Assembly (NCBI GenBank): GCA_035709005.1
Contig: DASTFB010000063.1
Span: 1 to 44,841, forward strand
Direction of reading: 5' to 3'
Origin: Candidatus Methylomirabilota bacterium
Lineage (GTDB): Bacteria; Methylomirabilota; Methylomirabilia; Rokubacteriales; CSP1-6
Length of the DNA stretch: 44,841 nucleotides
Below, in pieces: positions 22,611-30,263 of this stretch. Every line of letters starts with the position of its first letter. The stretch's first letter is position 1. Both the position numbers and the translations under genes were made by a program. Under the pieces are notes generated by a model. That model had not been told where the DNA came from and did not search any database. It saw only the letters and a program-made list of their open reading frames with translations.

Positions 22611-23597
22611 ATGGCGACTCGCACGATGGCCCTGGCCACGCTGGTGCTGGCCCTGGCCCTGGGCTCGACGGGCACGCGCGCGCAGCAACCGCGCGAGCGT
22701 CATTACTACCTGGCCGCCGAAGAGACGGTGTGGAACTATGCGCCGACCGGCAAGGAACAGCTCATGCACGGCGGCGCCATCCCCGAGCCCTGGCGCGGCG
22801 CGCTCGCGTGGCCCAAGACGCGGTTCATCGAATACACGGACGACGCCTTCACCGTGAAGAAGCCCCAGCCGTCCTGGCTCGGAGTGCTGGGCCCGGTCCT
22901 GCGCGGAGAGGTCGGGGACACTATCAAGGTTCACTTCCTCAACCGCTCGAAGCGGCCGGCCTCCGTGCACCCCCACGGCGTGCGCTACACGAAGGATTCG
23001 GAAGGCGCCCACTACCAGGCCGGCGGGGCCGGCGGCTCCGTGGCGCCCGGCGGGCGCTTCACCTACACGTGGATCGTGGACGAGGAGAGCGGGCCCGCCA
23101 CAGGCGAGGCCAGCTCGAAAGTGTGGTGGTACCACTCGCACGTGGACGAGCCGGCCGACGTCAACGCGGGTCTGCTCGGGCCCCTGGTCATCACCGGGCG
23201 CGGCCGGTCCCGGCCGGACGGCACGCCGATCGACGTCGACCGCGAGTTCGTCGCGCTCATGATGATCTTCGACGAGGCCGGCGGCCACGAGCGCGGGCTC
23301 ATGCACGCCATCAACGGTTTCGTCTTCGGCAACCTCCCCGGCTTGGTGATGAAAAGCGGCGAGCGCGTCCGCTGGTATCTGCTGGGGATGGGTAACGAGA
23401 AAGACCTCCACACCTTCCACTGGCACGGGAAGACGCTCCAGGCGCCGGCCCGGCGCACCGACGTTATCGAGTTGCTTCCCGGCAGCATGGTGACCGCCGA
23501 CATGCGCGCGGACAACCCGGGCACCTGGATGCTGCACTGCCACGTCGCCGACCACTTCTACGCCGGCATGTACGGAACCTTCACGATCGAGCCCTAG
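22611..23597 (+). CDS. Two-domain multicopper oxidase-like protein
   Basis: 328 residues from ATG 22611 with GGGAGG about 7 nt upstream. A signal peptide (about 1-24) is followed by two cupredoxin domains. Copper ligands are present in both: HPHG (120-123) and WYHSHV (173-178) in the first domain, HTFHWHG (267-273) and LHCHVADHFYAGM (308-320) in the second. Cys310 with His and Met320 make a type 1 site in domain 2 and there is no Cys in domain 1. The total, about 300 residues, is half a classical three-domain laccase, so a trimer with trinuclear sites between subunits is expected. The ceruloplasmin-like WLGVLGPVLRGEVGDTIKVH block favours the ferroxidase/nitrite-reductase-like branch. It is probably the last gene of the cytochrome operon and shares its TAG with the opposing FAH gene. 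Confidence 0.88.
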   Translation: MATRTMALATLVLALALGSTGTRAQQPRERHYYLAAEETVWNYAPTGKEQLMHGGAIPEPWRGALAWPKTRFIEYTDDAFTVKKPQPSWLGVLGPVLRGEVGDTIKVHFLNRSKRPASVHPHGVRYTKDSEGAHYQAGGAGGSVAPGGRFTYTWIVDEESGPATGEASSKVWWYHSHVDEPADVNAGLLGPLVITGRGRSRPDGTPIDVDREFVALMMIFDEAGGHERGLMHAINGFVFGNLPGLVMKSGERVRWYLLGMGNEKDLHTFHWHGKTLQAPARRTDVIELLPGSMVTADMRADNPGTWMLHCHVADHFYAGMYGTFTIEP

Positions 23598-24526
23598 CGC
23601 ATCGTGTGGCTGAGCTCGCCGATGCCCTCGATCCAGAGCCGGAGCCGGTCGCCGGCCTTGAGGAACCGGCCCCGGCCCATCCCCACCCCGGCGGGCGTTC
23701 CCGTCATCACGAGGTCGCCCGGCTGCAGGGTCACGCGGGTGGACAGGTGCGCGATCTGCTCGGCGGTGGTGAAGATCATCTGACTCGTGTTCGAGTCCTG
23801 CATCAGCTCGTCGTTGACCCACAGCTTCATGCCGAGCTTCTGAGGGTCGGCGATCGCGCTCGCCGGAGTGATCCAGGGCCCCAGCGGACAGGAGCCGTCG
23901 AAGCACTTCTGGCTCAGCCAGTCCACCTTGAACGGCGAGGCATCGGGCAGGTGCGGCCGCCGCATCACGTCCCGCGCGGACAGATCGTTGCCGATGGTGT
24001 AGCCGGCGATGCAGTCCAGCGCCCGGTCAATCGTCACGTCCTTCGCCGGACGGCCGATCACCGCGACCAGCTCGACCTCCCAGTCCACCTTCTGCGAATA
24101 GCGCGGCAGCGCGACCCGCGCGCCAGGGCCGACGACCGAGCTGCGCGCGGTCTTGATGAAGTGCCAGGGCGCCAGGCCGATCTCGTGGGGATCCGGGGGC
24201 GGCGGGGCGTTCTGGGCCCGCGCCATCTCGAGGACATGGTCGGCGTAGTTGGCGCCGGCGCAAAAGATCGCCCCCGGGTAGAGCACGGGCGCCAGCAGCC
24301 GGCTGCGGCCGAGCGGCACGCCGCGGGCGCGACGCTTCTCGCTGGTCAGGGCCTTGGCCGTGCGGGCCAGCAGCCGCTCGGCCTTGCTCCAGTCCTCCAG
24401 CACGCGCAGCACGCTGGCGTACGCCGGCGTGCGGGTGATTCCGGCCGCGTCGTACACGGTGTCGCCGACCAGCACGCCGGCGCGCGCCTGGCGGCCCGCC
24501 TGATAGCTCAGCAGCTTGTAGCTCAT
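23594..24526 (-). CDS. Fumarylacetoacetate hydrolase-family protein
   Basis: 310 residues from ATG 24526, with GAGGAG about 8 nt upstream. The catalytic C-terminal fold contains CAGANYADHVLE (His97), WEVELVAVIG with metal ligands Glu150 and Glu152, GYTIGNDLSARDV (Asp181) and TGTPAGVG. The family cleaves C-C bonds or decarboxylates 2-oxo or enol acids, for example in aromatic ring degradation. It follows the CoxL-like gene by 24 bp on the same strand and is probably cotranscribed, which fits a degradation pathway for an aromatic or N-heterocyclic compound. The last four bases (CTAG) serve as stop for both this gene and the opposing copper oxidase. Confidence 0.93.
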   Translation of the reverse strand: MSYKLLSYQAGRQARAGVLVGDTVYDAAGITRTPAYASVLRVLEDWSKAERLLARTAKALTSEKRRARGVPLGRSRLLAPVLYPGAIFCAGANYADHVLEMARAQNAPPPPDPHEIGLAPWHFIKTARSSVVGPGARVALPRYSQKVDWEVELVAVIGRPAKDVTIDRALDCIAGYTIGNDLSARDVMRRPHLPDASPFKVDWLSQKCFDGSCPLGPWITPASAIADPQKLGMKLWVNDELMQDSNTSQMIFTTAEQIAHLSTRVTLQPGDLVMTGTPAGVGMGRGRFLKAGDRLRLWIEGIGELSHTMR

Positions 24527-24550
24527 GGCTCGTGCTCCTCTCTCGCGTTC

Positions 24551-26887
24551 CTAACGTGATCGATCGGGGCCGCCGCGGCGTGCCGCTTCGACCAGGGCGC
24601 GGACGCGGGCGGGTGTCAGCACCGGATCGCGGATATTCAGCAGGCCGTCGAAAGCATCGTCGACGGCGTTCGCGATCACCGTGGCCGGAGAGCAGGTCGG
24701 CCCTTCCCCGACCCCGCGAACGCCGAGCGGGTTGTGGTCGGTGGGGAAGACGAGGTGTTCGGTGACGACATCGGGGACGTCGTCGGCGCGGGGGATGGGG
24801 TAGTCCATCAAGCTGCCGGTGAGGAGCTGTCCCTGATCGTCGTAGACGATGCGCTCGCCCAGGGGCACGCCGAGGCCCTGGACGAACCCGCCCAGCACCT
24901 GCCCGTCGACGATGACCGGATGCAGCTGCCGTCCGCAGTCGTGAACCATGACGTACTTGAGGATGGTGACCCGCCCCGTCTCCGGATCGACCTCGACGAC
25001 GGCCACGTGGACGCCGCTCGCCCACGTGACCGTCGGCAGGGCGTAGAACTTGGTGTCCCACAGGCCAGGGCCGCCGAGCTCGGCGAGCGCGCGGTCGCGC
25101 AGGGCCGCCCGCGCCAGCCGACCGAGGGGGATCGCCCGGGAGGGCACGCCGGCCACGAAGGCCTGACCGTTCTCGATCCGGATGTCCTGTTCGCCGGCCT
25201 CCAGCAGTCGGGCGGCCACCCGACACGCCTTTCGCCGTACGGACTCCGCCGCCATGGCCACGGCATTGCCCGTGTTGATCGCCACGCGACTGGCCCCCGT
25301 GCCGTAGCCGTGAGGAACCAGCGAGGTGTCGCCGCCGCGCACGCGGATGTCCTCGAAGCGCGCGCCCAGGTGCTCCGCGCACACCTGGGCGAACACCGTC
25401 TCGTGACCCTGACCCGAAGCCGACACGCCGATCGACACGGCGACCTGCCCCTGGTCGTCGACCCGCACCCCGGCCCACTCTCCCGGACTGGGACTGCCGC
25501 CGGCCTCCACGTACGCGGCGATGCCGAGCCCGACGTGACGGCCCTGTCGCCGCAGCTCGGCCTGCCGCTTCCGCCAGGTGTCGTAGTCCACCAGATCGAG
25601 CGCCCGCCGCAGCTCGAGGGGGTAGTCCCCGCCGTCGTAGCGGACGGGCACGCCATCGCGGTAGACGAGGTCTGGCGCGTAGGGCATCTCAGCGGGCTGG
25701 ACCAGGTTGCGAAGGCGCACCTCGGCCGGATCCATCCCGAGCCGGCGGGCCAGGCGATCGAGGAGCCGCTCGACGACGAACACGGCCTCGGGCCGGCCGG
25801 CCCCGCGATAGGGCGAGCTGGGGACCTTGTTCGTGACCACCGACAGCCCTTCGGCGCGCAGGGCGGGGATGCGGTACAGGGACGGCAGGTGGTTGATGGT
25901 GTTGGTCGGCTCGTTGATCGAGAAGTAATGGTAGGCGCCGACGTCCTTCACGATCCGCACGTCCAGCGCGAGCAGCCGGCCGTCCACGGTGGCGGCCAGC
26001 CGCGCGTGGTGGTGCTGCTCGCGCGCCTGGTGCGTGCTCTGCATGAACTCCGTGCGCGTCTGGATCCACTTCACGGGCCGGCGCAGGCGGTACGCCAGGG
26101 CGGGGACGAGGACGTCCTCCGGGTACACGGCGATCTTCGGGCCGAAGCCGCCGCCCGTGTCGGGCACGATCACGCGCACCTGCTCGGCGGCCAGGCCCAG
26201 GAACGACGCCACTGCCGCGCGCAGGTTGAAGGGCTGCTGGTGGCCGGCCCACACCGTGAGGACGTCCGCGTGGGCGTCGAACGAAGCGCACACGGCCCGC
26301 GGCTCCAGGGCCATCGAGCTCACGCGGACGTGATCGAGCCGCTCCTCCACCACCACGGCGGCCTCGGCGAAGGCCCGGTCCACGTCGCCGACCACCTTCT
26401 GGATTCGGCCGACCACGTTGCTCTGGCCCTCGTGGACGCGGGCCGCGTCCTCGCGCATCGCCGCCTCGGCGGCGACCACGGCCGGCCACGGCTCGTACTC
26501 CACGACCACCGCCTCGGCGGCGTCGGCGGCGCGGTAGCGGTCGCTGGCCAGGACGGCAGCAACGGCCTCGCCCACGTGCCGGACCTGTCCCCGCGCCAGG
26601 ACGGGCTGGGGCTGTGGCGAATCGAGGACCACGTACGGGTTCGTCGCATCCGCGCTGGCCGCAGGCAGCGGGGCCGCCAACTCGGGGAGGTCGCCGGCGA
26701 CGAAGGCCATCACGCCGGGCTGGGCCCGCGCCGCGCTCACGTCCACGCGTGTCAGGCCCGCGCGCGCATGGGTCGAGCGCACGAGCGCCAGGTGCAGCAG
26801 ATCGGGCGGGCGGATGTCGTCGACGAACCGGCCTCGGCCGACGAGGAGACGCTCGTCCTCCTTGCGGCGAGGCGACTGGCCGATCAT
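24551..26887 (-). CDS. Xanthine dehydrogenase/CoxL-family molybdoenzyme large subunit (form II type)
   Basis: 778 residues from ATG 26887; further upstream frame is low quality. The N-terminal aldehyde oxidase a/b hammerhead domain (15-140) starts with RRKEDERLLVGRGRFVDDI. The Moco-binding domain has GGGFG (245-249), the form II motif PYRGAGR (359-365) instead of the AYxCSFR of true CO dehydrogenase, and the catalytic Glu728 in GVGE. It therefore hydroxylates an aldehyde or N-heterocycle rather than oxidising CO. The usual small iron-sulfur and medium FAD subunits are not encoded next to it; only an FAH hydrolase follows. The start lacks a ribosome-binding site but has TTGCCT-17-GATAGT ending 7 nt before the ATG. 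Confidence 0.92.
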   Translation of the reverse strand: MIGQSPRRKEDERLLVGRGRFVDDIRPPDLLHLALVRSTHARAGLTRVDVSAARAQPGVMAFVAGDLPELAAPLPAASADATNPYVVLDSPQPQPVLARGQVRHVGEAVAAVLASDRYRAADAAEAVVVEYEPWPAVVAAEAAMREDAARVHEGQSNVVGRIQKVVGDVDRAFAEAAVVVEERLDHVRVSSMALEPRAVCASFDAHADVLTVWAGHQQPFNLRAAVASFLGLAAEQVRVIVPDTGGGFGPKIAVYPEDVLVPALAYRLRRPVKWIQTRTEFMQSTHQAREQHHHARLAATVDGRLLALDVRIVKDVGAYHYFSINEPTNTINHLPSLYRIPALRAEGLSVVTNKVPSSPYRGAGRPEAVFVVERLLDRLARRLGMDPAEVRLRNLVQPAEMPYAPDLVYRDGVPVRYDGGDYPLELRRALDLVDYDTWRKRQAELRRQGRHVGLGIAAYVEAGGSPSPGEWAGVRVDDQGQVAVSIGVSASGQGHETVFAQVCAEHLGARFEDIRVRGGDTSLVPHGYGTGASRVAINTGNAVAMAAESVRRKACRVAARLLEAGEQDIRIENGQAFVAGVPSRAIPLGRLARAALRDRALAELGGPGLWDTKFYALPTVTWASGVHVAVVEVDPETGRVTILKYVMVHDCGRQLHPVIVDGQVLGGFVQGLGVPLGERIVYDDQGQLLTGSLMDYPIPRADDVPDVVTEHLVFPTDHNPLGVRGVGEGPTCSPATVIANAVDDAFDGLLNIRDPVLTPARVRALVEAARRGGPDRSR

Positions 26888-26894
26888 GGCGGGG

Positions 26895-26939
26895 ACTATC
26901 CATCCTCGGGCCCCGGAAGGCAAGGGGATCGAGCATAAT
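26895..26939. promoter_or_regulatory. Compact divergent promoters for CoxL-like and TSUP genes
   Basis: Minus strand: TTGCCT (26918-26923), 17-nt spacer, GATAGT (26895-26900), 7 nt, ATG. Plus strand: CATAAT (26934-26939), 8 nt, GTG 26948. Only 60 bp separate the two start codons, so both messages should be leaderless. Confidence 0.5.
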
Positions 26940-26947
26940 GCGCGGCG

Positions 26948-27694
26948 GTGAGCAGCGTGCCGATCTCTCTCGAAGTGGCGATCTTCGCGGCGCTGGTGGT
27001 CTTCGTCGGGTACCTGATCTTCGGGGTCACCGGATTCGGCGCCTCGCCGATCACGATTCCGCTGCTGGCGCACGTCCTGCCGCTCGTGTTCGTGCTACCG
27101 CTGGCCTCGATCCTCGACCTGGGCTCGGCGCTGGCCCTGGCCTTTCACACGCGCCGCCAAGCGGACACCCGCGAGCTCCTGACCCTCGTGCCCTTCACCC
27201 TGGTCGGGCTCACGCTGGGCGTCACCCTGCTCGTCAGCCTGCCCCGCAACGCCACGCTGCTGGCTCTCGGCATGTTCGTGTGCGCCTACGCAGTGTACGT
27301 GCTGGTGCGTCGGCAGGCGCCCCGTCGCCTCACGCGGTGGTGGGCCGCGCCCGCCGGGCTCGCCGGCGGGGTGGTGGGCGCCCTCTTCGGCATGGGCGGG
27401 CCGCCCTACGTGATGTACATCACCGGCCGGGTCCCCGACCCGGCGGCCCAGCGCGCAACGATCTCCCAGATGGTGATTTTGAACGTCGGCCTGCGCGTGG
27501 TAGCCTTCGCGCTCGCCGGTCTCCTGCTCTCCCGCGCGCTCTGGATCGCGGTGACGATCCTGCTCCCGATGGCCTGGATCGGCGTGTGGGTCGGCAACCG
27601 CCTGCACGTGCGGGCGGCTCCGGCCACGGTGGCGCGCGTCGTGGCGGCCGCCCTGCTGCTCACCGGCGTCACCCTGATCGCGCGGACTCTCTAG
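26948..27694 (+). CDS. TSUP-family (TauE/SafE) membrane permease
   Basis: 248 residues, GTG start. Seven to eight hydrophobic helices are arranged as two repeats. Each repeat opens with the family motif: GYLIFGVTGFGASPITIPLL (about 21-40) and LAGGVVGALFGMGGPPYVMY (about 138-157). These mark the sulfite exporter TauE/SafE family, which moves sulfite, sulfoacetate or other small organic anions. It is divergent from the CoxL-like gene. Linked use, such as anion export during catabolism, is only a guess. Confidence 0.9.
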   Translation: MSSVPISLEVAIFAALVVFVGYLIFGVTGFGASPITIPLLAHVLPLVFVLPLASILDLGSALALAFHTRRQADTRELLTLVPFTLVGLTLGVTLLVSLPRNATLLALGMFVCAYAVYVLVRRQAPRRLTRWWAAPAGLAGGVVGALFGMGGPPYVMYITGRVPDPAAQRATISQMVILNVGLRVVAFALAGLLLSRALWIAVTILLPMAWIGVWVGNRLHVRAAPATVARVVAAALLLTGVTLIARTL

Positions 27695-27724
27695 CCGATG
27701 GCCGCCGGCGGCCCGCCGGTGTGG

Positions 27725-27730
27725 CACAAT
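27725..27730 (+). promoter_or_regulatory. -10 hexamer for leaderless DUF6524 gene
   Basis: CACAAT, 8 nt before GTG 27739, with no ribosome-binding site. Confidence 0.38.
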
Positions 27731-27738
27731 GCATCGCT

Positions 27739-28128
27739 GTGAGAAGCCGCGTGACGGTCACCGGGTTCCTCGCACGCTTCGCCTTCGCGTTGCTGGTCGT
27801 GGGGGCGACCTACAACCCTACGCCGTACTCGTTTTACGCGTGGGGGGAGCAGACGGGCTGGCAGTGGCGTCCGCCGATCGTCTTCGTCGGCGTCGTACTG
27901 CTCATCGGCTGGGTCATCTGCCTGAAAGCTACCCTGCGCTCGATCGGCGGCCTCGGCCTGCTCTTGGCCAACGCCTTCCTCGCCGCCTTCTTCTGGCTCA
28001 TCGCCGACTGGGGCTGGCTGCCAATCGACAACGCGGCCGCCATCTCGTGGCTCGGCCTGTTCTGCGTCGCCGGTATCCTGGCCGTCGGCATGTCGTGGTC
28101 GTTGCTGCGTCGTCGCCGGCCGGCCTGA
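27739..28128 (+). CDS. DUF6524-like small membrane protein
   Basis: 129 residues from GTG 27739; GTG 27751 is an alternative. Four hydrophobic stretches alternate with short loops: FLARFAFALLVVGATYNPTP, FVGVVLLIGWVICLKATLRS, LGLLLANAFLAAFFWLIADW and a final helix before an RRRR tail. The YNPTPYSFYAW block after helix 1 and the RSIGGLGLLLA block match what I recall of DUF6524, a small integral membrane family without known function. The basic C terminus is predicted to face the cytoplasm. Confidence 0.78.
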   Translation: MRSRVTVTGFLARFAFALLVVGATYNPTPYSFYAWGEQTGWQWRPPIVFVGVVLLIGWVICLKATLRSIGGLGLLLANAFLAAFFWLIADWGWLPIDNAAAISWLGLFCVAGILAVGMSWSLLRRRRPA

Positions 28129-28138
28129 CCGGTCTGCC

Positions 28139-28363
28139 TCACACCTTCTGCAGGGCCTCCTCGTGTGACTGGTGGACGGGGAACAGGGTCGAAAAGCCGG
28201 CGACGTCGAAGACTTCTCGCACCGGCTCCTTGATGAAGCGTCGGTCCCCGGATTCGATGCGGCCGAGAACCGCCGCCTCGAACGCTTTGGCCGTCGTCGT
28301 GTCCAGCTCGCCCGACAGGCTCAGCGTCACCACGTCAGCTGTTCTGCGCTCGGTGATCTCCAT
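28139..28363 (-). pseudogene. STAS-domain (anti-sigma factor antagonist-like) gene with internal deletion
   Basis: 74 residues from ATG 28363 (GTG 28393 possible). The start MEITERRTADVVTLSLSGEL and the end VREVFDVAGFSTLFPVHQSH both match a STAS domain closely. The roughly 35 residues that should lie between them are absent: the join reads GDRRFIKEPVREVF. The missing part contains the D-S-[SG]-G-L-G loop with the phosphorylatable serine and two core strands. The frame is intact, so this is an in-frame deletion. The product could not work as a normal SpoIIAA/RsbV-like switch. No anti-sigma factor gene is nearby. I treat it as a decayed gene. Confidence 0.65.
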
Positions 28364-28664
28364 GGGCCCGAGCCTGCTCCGACGCTCTGTCACTCCGTAG
28401 GCGTTCGTCTCGGCTCGCGGCCGATCCGCCCGATCCGGCCCCGCGTCCGTGCCATGACCACGCGCTGTCCGGTCGGGACGGACTCAGTATAGTCGGGATC
28501 CCATCGTCAGCGCCGCGCGCAGTGAGGAGGCTTGTGCGCCTTCCGGATGTCGCTTCCCACGCCACCAGGGGTGTGTGACGTGACCTCGATGCGGCGAGGC
28601 GTGCAGGCCTAAGAAGCCGGCCGGTCTCATCTACGGTGTCGACGACAAACCCCCGCTCGCCGCC

Positions 28665-28793
28665 GCGGCCGGGAGCGCGCTAGCCGCTCTCGGCGGCGAC
28701 TCAAACCTTCCAGAGGCCCCGGCTTTTGCCGGGGCGCATGGCCAGAAGAGGGGGAGTAGCAGGCGCGCTGCGCCCACTCCCCCTTAGCATTCC
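28665..28793. repeat. Three-hairpin repeat, copy A
   Basis: 129 bp that align without gaps to 37746-37874 (9 differences, about 93% identical). Hairpin 1: arms 28665-28677 and 28685-28697 around CGCTAGC, with one mismatch and one G-U. Hairpin 2: GCCCCGGC-TTTT-GCCGGGGC (28716-28735). Hairpin 3: AGGGGGAGT (28749-28757) with ACTCCCCCT (28776-28784), enclosing GGCGC-GCT-GCGCC. It lies between the STAS remnant and the ugp promoter. It has no coding sense I can support. The stretch 28394-28664 holds no gene. Confidence 0.75.
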
Positions 28794-28840
28794 TGGACGT
28801 TCCCCATCGCTTTCAGCTCTCTCGCGGAGTCCGCGCGTCG

Positions 28841-28869
28841 TTGCCAGAGGGGAACCCGTACCCTATACT
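28841..28869 (+). promoter_or_regulatory. Promoter of the ugpBAEQ operon
   Basis: TTGCCA (28841-28846), 17-nt spacer, TATACT (28864-28869): the best-formed sigma-70 type promoter in the window. The leader runs about 32 nt to ATG 28908 and includes AGGAGG. No clear Pho box (direct CTGTCA-like repeats) is visible next to it. Confidence 0.65.
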
Positions 28870-28907
28870 CGGCCGGCGGTGGACCGACCCGACAGGAGGT
28901 GCGCGCG

Positions 28908-30233
28908 ATGAAACACGTGCTGGGCCGCTCGATCCTGGCCGCGGCTCTGACGCTGCTCGCGATCACCGGCGGCGGGCTGGCCGCGCCCGCGCTCGCGAAG
29001 ACCGAGATCGTCTGGTGGCATGCTCACACGGGCTTCCTGGGCGAGCGGGTGATGGACCTCGTGAACAAGTTCAACGCGAGCCAGAGCGAGTACCAGGTGG
29101 TCGCGCTGCGGAAGGGGACGTACGCCGAGACCCTGACGGCGGCGGTCGCCGCGTACCGGGCCAAGGCCCCGCCGCACATCGTGCAGGTCTACGAGGTCGG
29201 CACCCAGACCATGCTCTCCTCGGGGGCGGTGTACCCCGTGTACCAGCTCATGGCGGACCAGGGCATCAAGGTCAACTGGGACGAGTATCTCAGCGTCGTG
29301 AAGTCCTACTACTCCAAGGACGGCAAGCTCTACTCGATGCCGTTCAACTCCTCCACGCCGGTGCTCTACTACAACAAGACGATCCTCAAGAAGGCCGGCC
29401 TCGATCCCGGCAAGGCCCCGGCGACGTTCGACGAGATCGAGAAGGCGGCCCGGGCGGTCGTCTCGTCGGGGGCCGCCAAGATCGGCTTCACCGTCGCCTG
29501 GCCTTCCTGGACGCTCGCCGAGAACGCTCATGCCTGGCACGACCAGCCCTTCGCCGACAAGGAAAACGGGTTCGCCGACATGGCGACCCGGCTCCTGATC
29601 AACGGCGAGTTCGGGGTCAAGCTCTGGTCGATGCTCGCCCGCTGGCAGAAGGAGGGGCTCTTCACGTACTCGGGCCGGGGCAGCAAGGGCGACCAGCCGA
29701 TCAAGAACGGCGACGCGGCGATCGGGATCGCCTCGACGGGCGTCATCGGCTCGCTCGTGAAGACGGCGAAATTCGAGTGGGGCACCGGCAGCCTGCCCCG
29801 GCTGGCCGGCTACCCGCAGGGCAACTCGATCATCGGCGGCGCGACGCTCTGGGTCATGAAGGGCCACAAGCCCGCGGAGTACAGGGCGGTCGCGAAGTTC
29901 CTGGAGTTCCTGGGCCAGGTCGAGCAGCAGGCCTGGTGGCACGCGGAGACCGGTTACCTCCCCATCAGCACGCCGGCGCTGAAGCACCTCGAGCGGGTGG
30001 GGCACTTCCGGAAGCAGCCCGCCATGTGGACCGCCTTCGCCCAGATCACCAGTGGCCGGACGACGCCCAACAGCCAGGGCATCCGCCTGGGCGACTTCGT
30101 GGCGATCCGTGCCGTGATCGAGGCCGAGCTGGAGAATGTCCTGGCCGGGAAGAAGACGGCCCAGCAGGGGCTGGACACCGCGGTGGCGAAGGCCAACGAC
30201 ATCCTCAAGGAATTCGCCGCGCTCTACCGGTAG
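28908..30233 (+). CDS. ugpB: Glycerol-3-phosphate-type ABC substrate-binding protein
   Basis: 441 residues from ATG 28908, 8 nt after AGGAGG; a GTG three codons upstream overlaps that site. Signal peptide about 1-27 (ALTLLAITGGGLAAPALA). The mature start TEIVWWHAHTGFLGERVMDL, then FNASQSEYQVVALRKGTYAE and PHIVQVYEVGTQTMLSSGAV, matches UgpB closely, where these loops bind the phosphate and glycerol of sn-glycerol-3-phosphate or glycerophosphodiesters. The following genes ugpA, ugpE and ugpQ support this. The operon lacks ugpC, so the ATPase must be elsewhere. Confidence 0.92.
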   Translation: MKHVLGRSILAAALTLLAITGGGLAAPALAKTEIVWWHAHTGFLGERVMDLVNKFNASQSEYQVVALRKGTYAETLTAAVAAYRAKAPPHIVQVYEVGTQTMLSSGAVYPVYQLMADQGIKVNWDEYLSVVKSYYSKDGKLYSMPFNSSTPVLYYNKTILKKAGLDPGKAPATFDEIEKAARAVVSSGAAKIGFTVAWPSWTLAENAHAWHDQPFADKENGFADMATRLLINGEFGVKLWSMLARWQKEGLFTYSGRGSKGDQPIKNGDAAIGIASTGVIGSLVKTAKFEWGTGSLPRLAGYPQGNSIIGGATLWVMKGHKPAEYRAVAKFLEFLGQVEQQAWWHAETGYLPISTPALKHLERVGHFRKQPAMWTAFAQITSGRTTPNSQGIRLGDFVAIRAVIEAELENVLAGKKTAQQGLDTAVAKANDILKEFAALYR

Positions 30234-30263
30234 CCGGGCACCGGAGCCAGCCGGGCGTCCCGC

